Shown here: positions 33,622-44,169 of the stretch, piece after piece
How positions within the stretch are numbered: the stretch's first letter is position 1
How the letters are laid out: each line of letters begins with the position of its first letter
Assembly (NCBI GenBank): GCA_964036045.1
Contig: OZ038397.1
Span: forward strand, 22,007,232 to 22,071,231
DNA from: Eutreptiella sp. 'Long Island Sound 2002'
Lineage: Eukaryota > Euglenozoa > Euglenophyceae > Eutreptiales > Eutreptiaceae
Length of the DNA stretch: 64,000 bases
Direction: 5' to 3'
Translations under genes and position numbers: made by a program
The notes under the pieces: generated by a model
The model's database searches: none
Seen by the model: the letters and a program-made list of their open reading frames with translations, nothing else
Told to the model about the DNA's origin: nothing

Positions 33622-35427
33622 CTACAAGTAGTTGCAGAATGCACGCTTGTAGATCAAGTCCGTTTTTGTGTCACCGGACTTGGGCTTTGCACCAGGATTG
33701 GCGTTAAGCTGACAAGCGGCGCGCAACTCTGCCACTAGCTGCTTGCACAGGTCATCAATGAAAAGCTGGTCACGCTCCAGCTGGCCAGATGCATCTGCTG
33801 GGTAGCCATCCGGCACCTTGCGCCACTCTCCACGGATGAGGACCTTGGGACGGGTGTCCTCCTCCTCGGTGGGAGTGTCCACGGAAGGTTGCGGCCTGGC
33901 CTCCGGGCTTTCCACGCTCTGCTCGGCGGAGGCCTCCTTGCCTTCGAGTGGGGTGGGGGTGGCCTGAACACTGTCCTCCTTAGCCGAAAGTGCACCTTCA
34001 ACTTGGGTGCTGGGGGGGGACTCAGGAGGGCCAGCAAGCTCGGTCACGCCCTCCACATCATCACCGGGCGCTTGAGCGACCCGCACAGCACGATCAGCAT
34101 TAACAATGCTGAGCACATAGTCCACAAACCCGGCACCCATTGGGACAAGGGGCACATTGGAAAAAGTACCCCGGTGCTCCACCACCTGCTTTGCGATGTT
34201 CAAGCTTTGAAAACCACAAGACCAACCGTCCGTTTGGAATCCCAAGGCGCGGTGCTTGGTGGTTCGCGAAAGCTTCTTCAAGGCCGACAAGAAAGGACAG
34301 ATCAAATGAGTGGAGCTTAGGGGTTCCCAAACCCAAATAGTGAAAAGCTCCAACCGGACACGACAATCGAAGGCACACACAAACCAGTGCAACCCTTCCT
34401 TGTCATTGGAATTAACCACAAAAATGTGGCGGCGGCACCACGTCATGTTGGTCATTCTTTCGCCGGATTCAACTCTCTGCATGTACTTGGAGAGTCTCTT
34501 GATATATGGAACCGCGAGAGTCCACACACGTGGTTCATCGATTTCATTGTGGCAGACCTCTTGGTTCAACCAACACAGGATATCCTTGTCGGTCAACCAA
34601 TCTCCCACCCCCAAAGGGGTTGTTTCGCTCGGAATGGTGCTCCGAGTACGCCTTTGGGGATTGGGAGGGTCGATAGGGGGTGCCTTGGGCAAGACCTTCT
34701 TTCCCTTCGCCTTCTTCTTTGGCACAGGGGCCGTAGGGGGAGGCGCAAAGAGGTCCACCTCTGAATCAGATGACTGGACCTCTTTTTTCTTCACCTCCTT
34801 ACCTGGGGGAGAAGCCAATAGAGGATTAGAAAGGACGTCCAACTCCTCGTCACCGGACACGGGCTCGTTGGGGAGGGTGGCGGTCAAAACCTCCTCAACG
34901 TCTACCTCCTGACACCACTTTTGAAAAAGCCACTTGTCCGTGCTGGGGTGGGCCCTTCCACGAACTGGACACTCCAAAGTGTGTTGGCAAAAGCCACACC
35001 CCTCACAATGCATGCACCACAGGTACACGGTCTTGTGACATTGGCCACACACATAAGGTGGCCGAAAGAGATTAAGGCAATGCCAAGTTCTCCGATGCAC
35101 CTCCATGGGTGCAGCAACGGTAGTAGACGTAGACTCATCAACACTGGGTGCGTTCAGAGCAAGCGTGGAGTCATTAGCGTCGCTAGCGGTATCGCTACCG
35201 GCCACCACCTTCCTGCGGCATTTTGCAAGTGCCTTTTTCTTTTGGGATGCAAGTTTTTCGGACTGGCGGGTGCGAACCTTTGTTGATGGCTCCGCACGTG
35301 CAGTCACCTTGCGCTCAATGCGGCCCAACTTAAAAGGGCGTTGGGCAACAATCTCCCAAGAGTATTGAGAGGGTACCTTAAAATTTGGTTCTTTTACGAG
35401 GAGCCACACCAACACACCCTCACACAT
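33622..35427 (-). CDS. Ulp1/adenain-type cysteine protease with cysteine-rich zinc-like domain
   Basis: From the ATG at 35427 the protein has 601 residues; the frame extends to a GTG at 35472, so an upstream exon is possible. Numbers below count from that GTG. Residues 132-168 have eight cysteines in CX2C pairs (CGQCHKTVYLWC, CEGCGFC), a likely zinc-binding module. A Lys/Pro-rich linker (230-290) follows. Residues 290-435 match C48/C5 peptidases: His362 in LHWFVCAFD, Gln413 in GFQTDGW and Cys419 in WSCGFQSL, the Gln-to-Cys spacing of six being that of Ulp1. The acid is probably Glu383 (VWEPL), as in adenain, rather than Asp. The tail is acidic and Pro-rich. Known family members cleave ubiquitin-like proteins or viral precursors; the substrate here is unknown. 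It lies inside the candidate transposon and next to its minisatellite. Confidence 0.85.
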   Translation of the reverse strand: MCEGVLVWLLVKEPNFKVPSQYSWEIVAQRPFKLGRIERKVTARAEPSTKVRTRQSEKLASQKKKALAKCRRKVVAGSDTASDANDSTLALNAPSVDESTSTTVAAPMEVHRRTWHCLNLFRPPYVCGQCHKTVYLWCMHCEGCGFCQHTLECPVRGRAHPSTDKWLFQKWCQEVDVEEVLTATLPNEPVSGDEELDVLSNPLLASPPGKEVKKKEVQSSDSEVDLFAPPPTAPVPKKKAKGKKVLPKAPPIDPPNPQRRTRSTIPSETTPLGVGDWLTDKDILCWLNQEVCHNEIDEPRVWTLAVPYIKRLSKYMQRVESGERMTNMTWCRRHIFVVNSNDKEGLHWFVCAFDCRVRLELFTIWVWEPLSSTHLICPFLSALKKLSRTTKHRALGFQTDGWSCGFQSLNIAKQVVEHRGTFSNVPLVPMGAGFVDYVLSIVNADRAVRVAQAPGDDVEGVTELAGPPESPPSTQVEGALSAKEDSVQATPTPLEGKEASAEQSVESPEARPQPSVDTPTEEEDTRPKVLIRGEWRKVPDGYPADASGQLERDQLFIDDLCKQLVAELRAACQLNANPGAKPKSGDTKTDLIYKRAFCNYL

Positions 35428-35612
35428 CGCGAACGTGCAATAGTTTGCACAAGTACAACCATCTGCTGTCACCCGGTGGATGCGGAGAAAGGCTACAAAT
35501 ACCTCCCGGTAATTGAGGTCCCTTCCTCTATCTTACTCAACGTGGCTTTCCATTCGGCCACGGCAGCACCATCAATGGGTCGATACTCCTTAATGGGTTG
35601 TCCGTTCACCTA

Positions 35613-38600
35613 CTTCACCCCTGCCGTATCGGGGAGCCCCACCGCTTCAGAGCGGGGGGCAAAATCAGAAGTGGCCAACAAGTGGGCAAACTGGCTACCT
35701 CACCCCTGCCGTATCGGGGAGCCCCACCGCTGCAGAGCGGGGGGCAAAATCAGAAGTGGCCCGGAAGTGGGCAAATTGGCTACCTCACCCCTGCCGTATC
35801 GGGGAGCCCCACCGCTGCAGAGCGGGGGGCAAAATCAGAAGTGGCCCACAAGTGGGCAAATTGGCTACCTCACCCCTGCCGTATCGGGGAGGCCCACCGC
35901 TTCAGAGCGGGGGGCAAAATCAGAAGTGGCCCACAAGTGGGCGAAATGGCTACCTCACCCCTGCCGTATTGGGGAGCCCCACCGCTTCAGAGCGGGGGGC
36001 AAAATCAGAAGTGGCCCACAAGTGGGCAAATTGGCTACCTCACCCCTGCCGTATCGGGGAGCCCCACCGCTGCAGAGCGGGGGGCAAAATCAGAAGTGGC
36101 CCGGAAGTGGGCAAATTGGCTACCTCACCCCTGCCGTATCGGGGAGCCCCGCCGCTTCAGAGCGGGGGGCAAAATCAGAAGTGGCCCACAAGTGGGCAAA
36201 TTGACTGCCTCACGCCTGCCGTATCGGGGAGCCCCACCGCTTCGGAGCGGGGGGCAAAATCAGAAGTGGCCCACAAGTGGGCAAATTGGCTACCTCACCG
36301 CTGCCGTATCGGGGAGCCCCACCGCTTCAGAGCGGGGGGCAAAATCAGAAGTGGCCAACAAGTGGGCAAATTGGCTACCTCACCCCTGCCGTATCGGGGA
36401 GCCCCACTGCTGCAAAGCGGGGGGCAAAATCAGAAGTGGCCCACAAAAGGGCAAATTGGCTACCTCACGCCTGCCGTATCGGGGATCCCCACCGCTTCAG
36501 AGCGGGGGGCAAAATCGGAAGTGGCCCACAAGTGGGCAAATTGGCTACCTCACCCCTGCCGTATTGGGGAGCCCCACCGCTGCAGAGCGGGGGGCAAAAT
36601 CAGAAGTGGCCCACAAGTGGGCAAATTGGCTACCTCACCCCTGCCGTATCGGGGAGCCCCACCGCTGCGCACGGGGCAAAATCAGAAGTGGCCCACAAGT
36701 GGGCAAATTGGCTACCTCACCCCTGCCGTATCGGGGAGCCCCACCGCTGCAGAGCGGGGGGCAAAATCAGAAGTGGCCCACAAAGGGGCAAATTGGCTAC
36801 CTCACGCCTGCCGTATCGGGGAGCCCCACCGCTTCAGAGCGGGGGGCAAAATCAGAAGTGGCCCACAAGTGGGCAAATTGGCTACCTCACCCCTGCCGTA
36901 ACGGGGAGCCCCACCGCTGCAGAGCGGGGGGCAAAATCAGAAGTGGCCCACAAGTGGGCAAATTGGCTACCTCACCCCTGCCGTATCGGGGAGCCCCACC
37001 GCTGCAGAGCGGGGGGCAAAATCAGAAGTGGCCCACAAGTGGGCAAATTGGCTACCTCACCCCTGCCGTATCGGGGAGCCCCACCGCTTCAGAGCGGGGG
37101 GCAAAATCAGAAGTGGCCCACAAGTGGGCAAATTGGCTACCTCACCCCTGCCGTATCGGGGATCCCCACCGCTGCAGAGCGGGGGGCAAAATCAGAAGTG
37201 GCCCACAAGTGGGCAAATTGGCTACCTCACCCCTGCCGTATCGGGGAGCCCCACCGCTTCAGAGCGGGGGGCAAAATCAGAAGTGGCCCACAAGTGGGCA
37301 AATTGGCTACCTCACCCCTGCCGTATCGGGGAGCCGCACCGCTTCAGAGCAGGGGGCAAAATCAGAAGTGGCCCACAAGTGGGCAAATTGGCTACCTCAC
37401 CCCTGCCGTATCGGGGAGGCCCCACCGCTTCAGAGCGGGGGGCAAAATCAGAAGTGGCCCACAAGTGGGCAAAATGGCTACCTCACCCCTGCCGTATCGG
37501 GGAGCCCCACCGCTTCAGAGCGGGGGGCAAAATCAGAAGTGGCCCACAAGTGGGCAAATTGGCTACCTCACCCCTCCCGTATCAGGGAGCCCCACCGCTG
37601 CAGAGCGGGGGGCAAAATCAGAAGTGGCCCACAAGTGGGCAAATTGACTACCTCACGCCTGCCGTATCGGGGAGCCCCACCGCTGCACAGCGGGGGGCAA
37701 AATCAGAAGTGGCCCACAATTGGGCAAATTGGCTACCTCACCCTTGCCGTATCGGGGAGCCCCACGCTGCAAAGCGGGGGGCAAAATCAGAAGTGGCCCA
37801 CAAGTGGGCAAATTGGCTACCTCACCCTTGCCGTATCGGGGAGCCCCAACGCTTCGGAGCGGGGGGCAAAATCGGAAGTGGCCCACAAGTGGGCAAATTG
37901 GCTACCTCACCCCTGCCGTATCGGGGATCCCCACCGCTTCAGAGCGGGGGGCAAAATCAGAAGTGGCCCACAAGTGGGCAAATTGGCTACCTCACCCCTG
38001 CCGTATCGGGGAGCCCCACCGCTTCAGAGCGGGTGGCAAAATCAGAAGTGGCCCACAAGTGGGCAAATTGGCTACCTCACCCCTGCCGTATCGGGGAGCC
38101 CCACCGCTGCAGAGCGGGGGGCAAAATCAGAAGTGGCCCACAAAGGGGCAAATTGGCTACCTCACGCCTGCCGTATCGGGGAGCCCCACCGCTGCAGAGC
38201 GGGGGGCAAAATCAGAAGTGGCCCACAAGTGGGCAAATTGGCTACCTCACCCCTGCCGTATCGGGGAGCCCCACCGCTGCAGAGCGGGGGGCAAAATCAG
38301 AAGTGGCCCACAAGTGGGCAAATTGGCTACCTCACGCCTGCCGTATCGGGGAGCCCCACCGCTTCAGAGCGGGTGGCAAAATCAGAAGTGGCCCACAAGT
38401 GGGCAAATTGGCTACCTCACCCCTGCCGTATCGGGGAGCCCCACCGCTGCAGAGCGGGGGGCAAAATCAGAAGTGGCCCACAAGTGGGCAAATTGGCTAC
38501 CTCACCCCTGCCGTATCGGGGAGCCCCACCGCTGCAGAGCGGGGGGCAAAATCAGAAGTGGCCCACAAGTGGGCAAATTGGCTACCTCACCCCTGCCGTA

Positions 38601-40640
38601 TCGGGGAGCCCCACCGCTGCAGAGCGGGGGGCAAAATCAGAAGTGGCCCACAAGTGGGCAAATTGGCTACCTCACCCCTGCCCTATCGGGGAGCCCCACC
38701 GCTTCAGAGCGGGGGGCAAAATCAGAAGTGGCCCACAAGTGGGAAAATAGGCTACCTCACCCCTGGCGTATCGGGGAGCCCCACCTCTTCAGAGCGGGGG
38801 GCAAAATCAGAAGTGGCCCACAAGTGGGCAAATTGGCTACCTCACCCCTGCCGTATCGGGGAGCCCCACCGCTTCAGAGCGGGGGGCAAAATCAGAAGTG
38901 GCCAACAAGTGGTCAAATTGGCTACCTCACCCCTGCCGTCTCGGGGAGCCCCACTGCTGCAAAGCGGGGGGCAAAATCAGAAGTGGCCCACAAGTGGGCA
39001 AATTGGCTACCTCACGCCTGCTGTGTCGGGGATCCCCACCGCTTCGAAGCGGGGGGCAAAATCGGAAGTGGCCCACAAGTGGGCAAATTGGCTACCTCAC
39101 CCCTGCCGTATTGGGGAGCCCCACCGCTGCAGAGCAGGGGGCAAAATCAGAAGTGGCCCACAAGTGGGCAAATTGGCTACCTCACCCCTGCCGTATCGGG
39201 GAGCCCCACCGCTGCAGAGCACGGGGCAAAATCAGAAGTGGCCCACAAGTGGGCAAATTGGCTACCTCACCCCTGCCGTATCGGGGAGCCCCACCGCTGC
39301 AGAGCGGGGGGCAAAATCAGAAGTGGCCCACAAAGGGGCAAATTGGCTACCTCACGCCTGCCGTATCGGGGAGCCCCACCGCTTCAGAGCGGGGGGCAAA
39401 ATCAGAAGTGGCCCACAAGTGGGCAAATTGGCTACCTCACCCCTGCCGTATCGGGGAGCCCCACCGCTGCAGAGCGGGGGGCAAAATCAGAAGTGGCCCA
39501 CAAGTGGGCAAATTGGCTACCTCACCCCTGCCGTATCGGGGAGCCCCACCGCTGCAGAGCGGGGGGCAAAATCAGAAGTGGCCCACAAGTGGGCAAATTG
39601 GCTACCTCACGCCTGCCGTATCGGGGAGCCCCACCGCTTCAGAGCGGGGGGCAAAATCAGAAGTGGCCCACAAGTGGGCAAATTGGCTACCTCACCCCTG
39701 CCGTATCGGGGATCCCCACCGCTGCAGAGCGGGGGGCAAAATCAGAAGTGGCCCACAAGTGGGCAAATTGGCTACCTCACCCCTGCCGTATTGGGGAGCC
39801 CCACCGCTGCAGAGCGGGGGGCAAAATCAGAAGTGGCCCACAAAGGGGCAAATTGGCTACCTCACGCCTGCCGTATCGGGGAGCCCCACCGCTGCAGAGC
39901 ACGGGGCAAAATCAGAAGTGGCCCACAAGTGGGCAAATTGGCTACCTCACCCCTGCCGTATCGGGGAGCCCCACCGCTTCAGAGCGGGGGGCAAAATCAG
40001 AAGTGGCCAACAAGTGGGCAAATTGGCTACCTCACCCCTGCCGTATCGGGGAGCCCCACCGCTGCAGAGCGGGGGGCAAAATCAGAAGTGGCCCACAAGT
40101 GGGCAAATTGGCTACCTCACCCCTGCCGTATCGGGGAGCCCCACCGCTGCAGAGCGGGGGGCAAAATCCGAAGTGGCCCACAAGTGGGCAAATTGGCTAC
40201 CTCACCCCTGCCGTATCGGGGAGCCCCACCGCTGCAGAGCGGGGGGCAAAATCAGAAGTGGCCCACAAGTGGGCAAATTGGCTACCTCACCCCTGCCGTA
40301 TCGGGGAGCCCCACCGCTGCAGAGCGGGGGGCAAAATCAGAAGTGGCCCACAAAGGGGCAAATTGGCTACCTCACGCCTGCCGTATCGGGGAGCCCCACC
40401 GCTTCAGAGCGGGGGGCAAAATCAGAAGTGGCCCACAAGTGGGCAAATTGGCTACCTCACCCCTGCCGTATCGGGGAGCCCCACCGCTGCAGAGCGGGGG
40501 GCAAAATCAGAAGTGGCCCACAAGTGGGCAAATTGGCTACCTCACCCCTGCCGTATCGGGGAGCCCCACCGCTGCAGCGCGGGGGGCAGAATCAGAAGTG
40601 GCCCACAAGTGGGCAAGGTGGCTACATAACCCCTGCCGCT
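35613..40640. repeat. 85-bp minisatellite, about 59 copies
   Basis: The unit contains GTGGCCCACAAGTGGGCAAA, TTGGCTACCTCACCCCTGCC, GTATCGGGGAGCCCCACCGC and GCAGAGCGGGGGGCAAAATC. Because 85 leaves remainder 1 on division by 3 and the plus strand has no stop in any phase, three overlapping plus-strand frames stay open, up to 1209 codons long (37028-40657). These are treated as repeat artefacts. Variants are interspersed: CTTCAG or CTGCAG, AAGTGGG or AAAGGGG, GGGGAG or GGGGAT. The array begins about 140 bp upstream of the 5' end of the protease frame. Confidence 0.97.
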
Positions 40641-40654
40641 TTTTCTTTCTGCTG

Positions 40655-41010
40655 TAAATGCGTGTAACAAAAAACCGTCAGGTCGTGTAATTTTTTTTTT
40701 TGCTGTAAGTCGTGTAATTTTTGTTTTTCGCTGTAAATGCGTGTAACAAAAAACCGTCAGGTCGTGTTATTTTTTTTTTTTTGCTGTAATTCGTGTAATT
40801 TTTTTTTCGCTGTAAATGCGTGTAACAAAAAAACGTCAGGTCGTGTAATTTTTTTTTTTTGCTGTAAGTCGTGTATTTTTTTTTTTTGCTGTAAGTCGTG
40901 TAAGCCGGCTTACACGACTTACAGCGGAAAAAAAAATTACACGACTATACGGTTTTTTTGTTACGCGCATTTACAGCGAAAAAAAAATTTACACGAATTA
41001 CAACATACAC
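40655..41010 (-). repeat. Right inverted end and subterminal repeats
   Basis: Tandem units with GCTGTAAATGCGTGTAAC and GCTGTAAGTCGTGTAA run in plus orientation to 40906, then in minus orientation to 41010, meeting at a perfect palindrome (40888-40925). The outer part mirrors the left end of the element. Confidence 0.75.
40888..40925. repeat. Perfect 38-bp palindrome
   Basis: GCTGTAAGTCGTGTAAGCC is followed directly by its exact reverse complement, with no spacer. It marks the head-to-head junction of the right-end subterminal repeats. Confidence 0.95.
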
Positions 41011-41019
41011 CATCAAGCC
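41011..41019 (+). repeat. Right 9-bp flanking repeat (candidate target-site duplication)
   Basis: CATCAAGCC is identical to 32998-33006. A partial extra copy (CATCAAGC) follows directly, so local tandem repetition is an alternative explanation. Confidence 0.5.
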
Positions 41020-44000
41020 CATCAAGCACATGGTAAGCAATACAAAAGGGATCTGCCAAATCGGAGCAGGTTCACAATGTGCACCAAGTGCGGGGGGTTG
41101 AGAAATGGGGGAGGGGATCGAATACAATTTTTTGGTGTTTGGGGGGGGAGTAGGTTGGGGGGGAACAAGGTCAGGGGGATGGTCCAAAAATGTTTCACGC
41201 CAAAACATGTAACAGCAAGTGGGGTGCCATGTTCGAGGGGGCCGGGCAGGGGGGATGTTGGGGGTATGGTCCATACATGTTTGCTGTCTTGATGTTTGAT
41301 GTCTGATAGCTGGTCCATGGTCCAGTGGCTACACACGGATTGGGGGGGGCGGGGCACTGATAGGGGGCGACAGTTGTTGTTGGGATGGGGGGGGGGGGGT
41401 CATGACAGTAGTGGCTTGGGGCGGGGGAGGCACTTGTAGGGGCAACACTTTGGGGGGTTAGGAATTTCACATGGCCGCTATGTGTGACGTCGGTGTCTGA
41501 CAAGAAGCTGTACATGTTGTGCCTAACCCCGGGAGGAATCAAATGAACCAGATCCCCCTTTTTGGAATGCCCGGTACTACCTCCTGCTTGTGCTTGACAG
41601 TCTCCTTCTGGCCTACCATTCTGCCCCCGTTTTCTTGCCTTTCTTAGGTTTGGATCGTTTTCTTTTTTGGGACAATTAAGTGCCAAGGCATGGGCTATTT
41701 GCCAACCACTGTCGGTTGACATAGAATTCTGCCATCGGCCTCAAGTCATCGTTGGAAAAAACGGAAGGGGCTCAATGCCACACACCACCTCTACAGCAAG
41801 TCACTTTGTTTCGGTGAATCTTTTCCACAAACAAAACGCAGGTGGCCAGACCCCCGTAAGAAAACCCCGCTGCACACACAACGAAAAAAAACGAAAGCAA
41901 AGGCAAGTTTGGGTCAGGAAAGCTCGTCAGTTTCGGATCAGAGTGTTGTGCGAACCGTCAATAACTCTTGGGCCTGTGGATGTCTGCAGTGGCCCCATCA
42001 GACCACACTTGAAACGCTCGGCCATGAAACAATGACATCAGGGCACCAGAACCCACTCGAGGATCACGCGGTGTTGGAGCGCAGACCGCTTGCCGGAAGG
42101 ACCGTTTGGCTACGTCCAGTGGGGCGGGTGCCGACTTGCTCCGGGCGGGACTGAAGGCTACTGAGTCCCACATCATATGCAGGTGCTCCTGAGATATGGA
42201 TAGGCCGAGGCTGGATGAGGAGCCCAGGATGACAGGGGCCAATCCTACCGAGCAGGTCTAGGGGGTCCCACTCCAACCGCCCGTTTGGTGGCTCTGCACG
42301 GCACACAAGACAGGGACACCAGGCGTTGACCCCAAGGGGGCCAAGTCTGCTGTGCCCTGGGCCACGCAAGAGGAGGTACCAGTAACACGGACGAGCACAC
42401 GAACGTCGCTGTCGTTCGTCACAGAGGTATTGCATCTGCGCCTTGTCCAAAATGGGACTGAACACGCTTGCGGAATGACGACAGGGGCATGGCAATGACG
42501 CGGATTAGCGGGACATTTCAATAAATCCGTGGGAACGGATCTCGGCCCATTCAAACAAGCATCGGGCTGAGGCTCAAGGGCGATGACGTGGAGCGCTGTC
42601 GCCGGTCCAGAGGGGCACGAATTGATTAAGGGGGGGCTGCAACTCATATTGAAGCGATCCTGGCGTTCTTGCGTACCTCACCGTACCTACCAAGGGCAGT
42701 AGTTCTGAGGTCAACATCAAGACAGCAGCAATGTGCATAGGCTTTCAACGGCCCGACAACCATCCCAAGGGTTTGATGACACAACCGGACACGTCGCTGT
42801 GCGTCACGCCTCCGCACTCTGCTGTTCCGCTCCCTAGCCACCCTTGGCACGCGAAATGAAATGCACGAATGTGCTCCGAACACAACGGCAACGCAAACGT
42901 ATGTCAGTGGGCAAACCTCGTGTGCAAACAACGAATGGTGGAGGCGTGCTACGGGGGGGCAGGTGTGCATTCAGGTTCGAGGCTCCCAAGCAGGTTGATG
43001 TCATGGTGTATCGATGGCGTCCCATTGTTGGATTGTTCGCGCTTTTGTCATTTCATCGCACGTTGTCAAGTGCATGCGACTAGTTCTTGGTGTGGCACCG
43101 TAAGAAGCTTCGGCTATCGCACAGCTTTGGCCGGGGCAAAGGCAGACGACTTAACAACTGCCATTCCGTTGCAAATGACCCCATTCACCCCCCAAGCGGC
43201 CGAGGCACCCGGGAATTCCCCCCGGAATTCCCGGGCATACCACGTGGGCATGTGGTGGAGAAGACCATTTGCTACGCCCCTGCCTGCACATGCCGTGGAC
43301 TGTGGGTGGAGTGGGTGGGGGGGGGGGGGGGAAGCTGCGATGTTGCGGTCGACCCTCAAAAAGTGGCATGACTATGGCATAGACCCCGGCACGACCTGCG
43401 TCCCGGGGCACCGCTGTGTATCGCGGTCCGGGTACAAGTCTTCAACGGGAACATCGTCTCTCGAAACGAAAACAGCTCAAGGCTATACCAGACAAGAAAT
43501 GGCACGAAATGTGCCCATCCACTCGGAGCCGCTGCGGCTGCAGCAAAGCGCGCGCGGTGCACAAGTACCGCAACCGTCACTTACTGCGACCTGGGGTTAG
43601 GCCCCAACCCCCAAAGCCCTGGCCCTGACGCGAAGGCGCAGCCTCTGAGCCCGAAGCCCGCAGACTTCGGCGAAGGTGCTGTGCAGCACTCTGGTCTGCG
43701 TCGAATCCCGGTCCTTGTCGCCTGCGCGCACACCATCCCCCCCTTTGGGTTTGTGTGACAAGCGCCGCCGCAGCCCCACACGGCCTTTGTACGAGGCAAC
43801 AGCCCCAGTGTTGGGCGGGCCACGGCAGAGGCTCTCGCTGCCCGTCGGTGATACCCACGGCGCGTGGGCACCGCAGGGCCCAGGGCTTTGGTGGTGGAGG
43901 CAGGTGAGCGACGGCCGCTAGGCCTCAGGGGCCTTGCTTGTCGGGCAGATGTGGCTCTGGAGGGCGTCGCGTTGGGCTGTGCAGTGGGCCGTGTGCTCTG

Positions 44001-44104
44001 CGGCATGAAAGTGAGGCAGGACCACCCGACCAAGTTTGAGCTCCGGGGCGGGTGGCCAGCTGCCCTAAAAGAAGGGGGCACTGGTTCCACGTTGGGGGGG
44101 GGGG
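41020..44104. other. Intergenic region, no convincing gene
   Basis: The longest frame worth noting is minus 41195-41722 (175 codons from an ATG, basic then Pro-rich, no domain); it overlaps G runs on the plus strand and is doubtful. Plus 42869-43600 is open but has no recognisable domain. A palindromic word CCGGGAATTCCCCCCGGAAT lies at 43209-43228. Confidence 0.35.
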
Positions 44105-44169
44105 GGGGGGTGACCTGATTAAAAAACAGACAAATGCAAACCAGAGGTGATGCACTCCACAGTCCGGCA
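44105..44169 (+). repeat. Solitary diverged unit of the 68-bp minisatellite
   Basis: One unit, with a G-run start, TGACCTGATTAAAAAACAGA, CAAATGCAAACCAGAGG and TGCACTCCACAGTC, matches the array at 23895-27440, about 17 kb away, with a few substitutions. Confidence 0.9.

Larger units (their letters stand above)
33007..41010. mobile_element. Candidate 8.0-kb Mutator-like element carrying a Ulp1-type protease
   Basis: The outermost 21 bases are inverted (GTGAAAAATGTAAGTCGTGTA at the left against GTGTATGTTGTAATTCGTGTA read from the right; 16 of 21 match) and flanked by identical 9-bp direct repeats. Nine-base duplications are typical of Mutator-like elements. Inverted subterminal tandem repeats with GCTGTAAGTCGTGTAA and ACCGTATAGTCGTG words follow at both ends (33027-33180 and 40655-40990). 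Inside are one gene, for a Ulp1-like cysteine protease, and an 85-bp minisatellite. No transposase is seen, so it would be non-autonomous. Arabidopsis Kaonashi Mutator-like elements carry ULP-like genes, a precedent for this combination. Confidence 0.55.

Noticed and set aside
35341-40667. Plus-strand frames up to 1209 codons in the 85-bp array as repeat proteins
   Set aside because: Three overlapping frames are equally open, with no non-repeat domain, start context or splice structure.
33007-41010. Polinton/Maverick element, because of an adenain-like protease and inverted ends
   Set aside because: No DNA polymerase B, integrase, packaging ATPase or capsid genes. The flanking repeat is 9 bp rather than 6.
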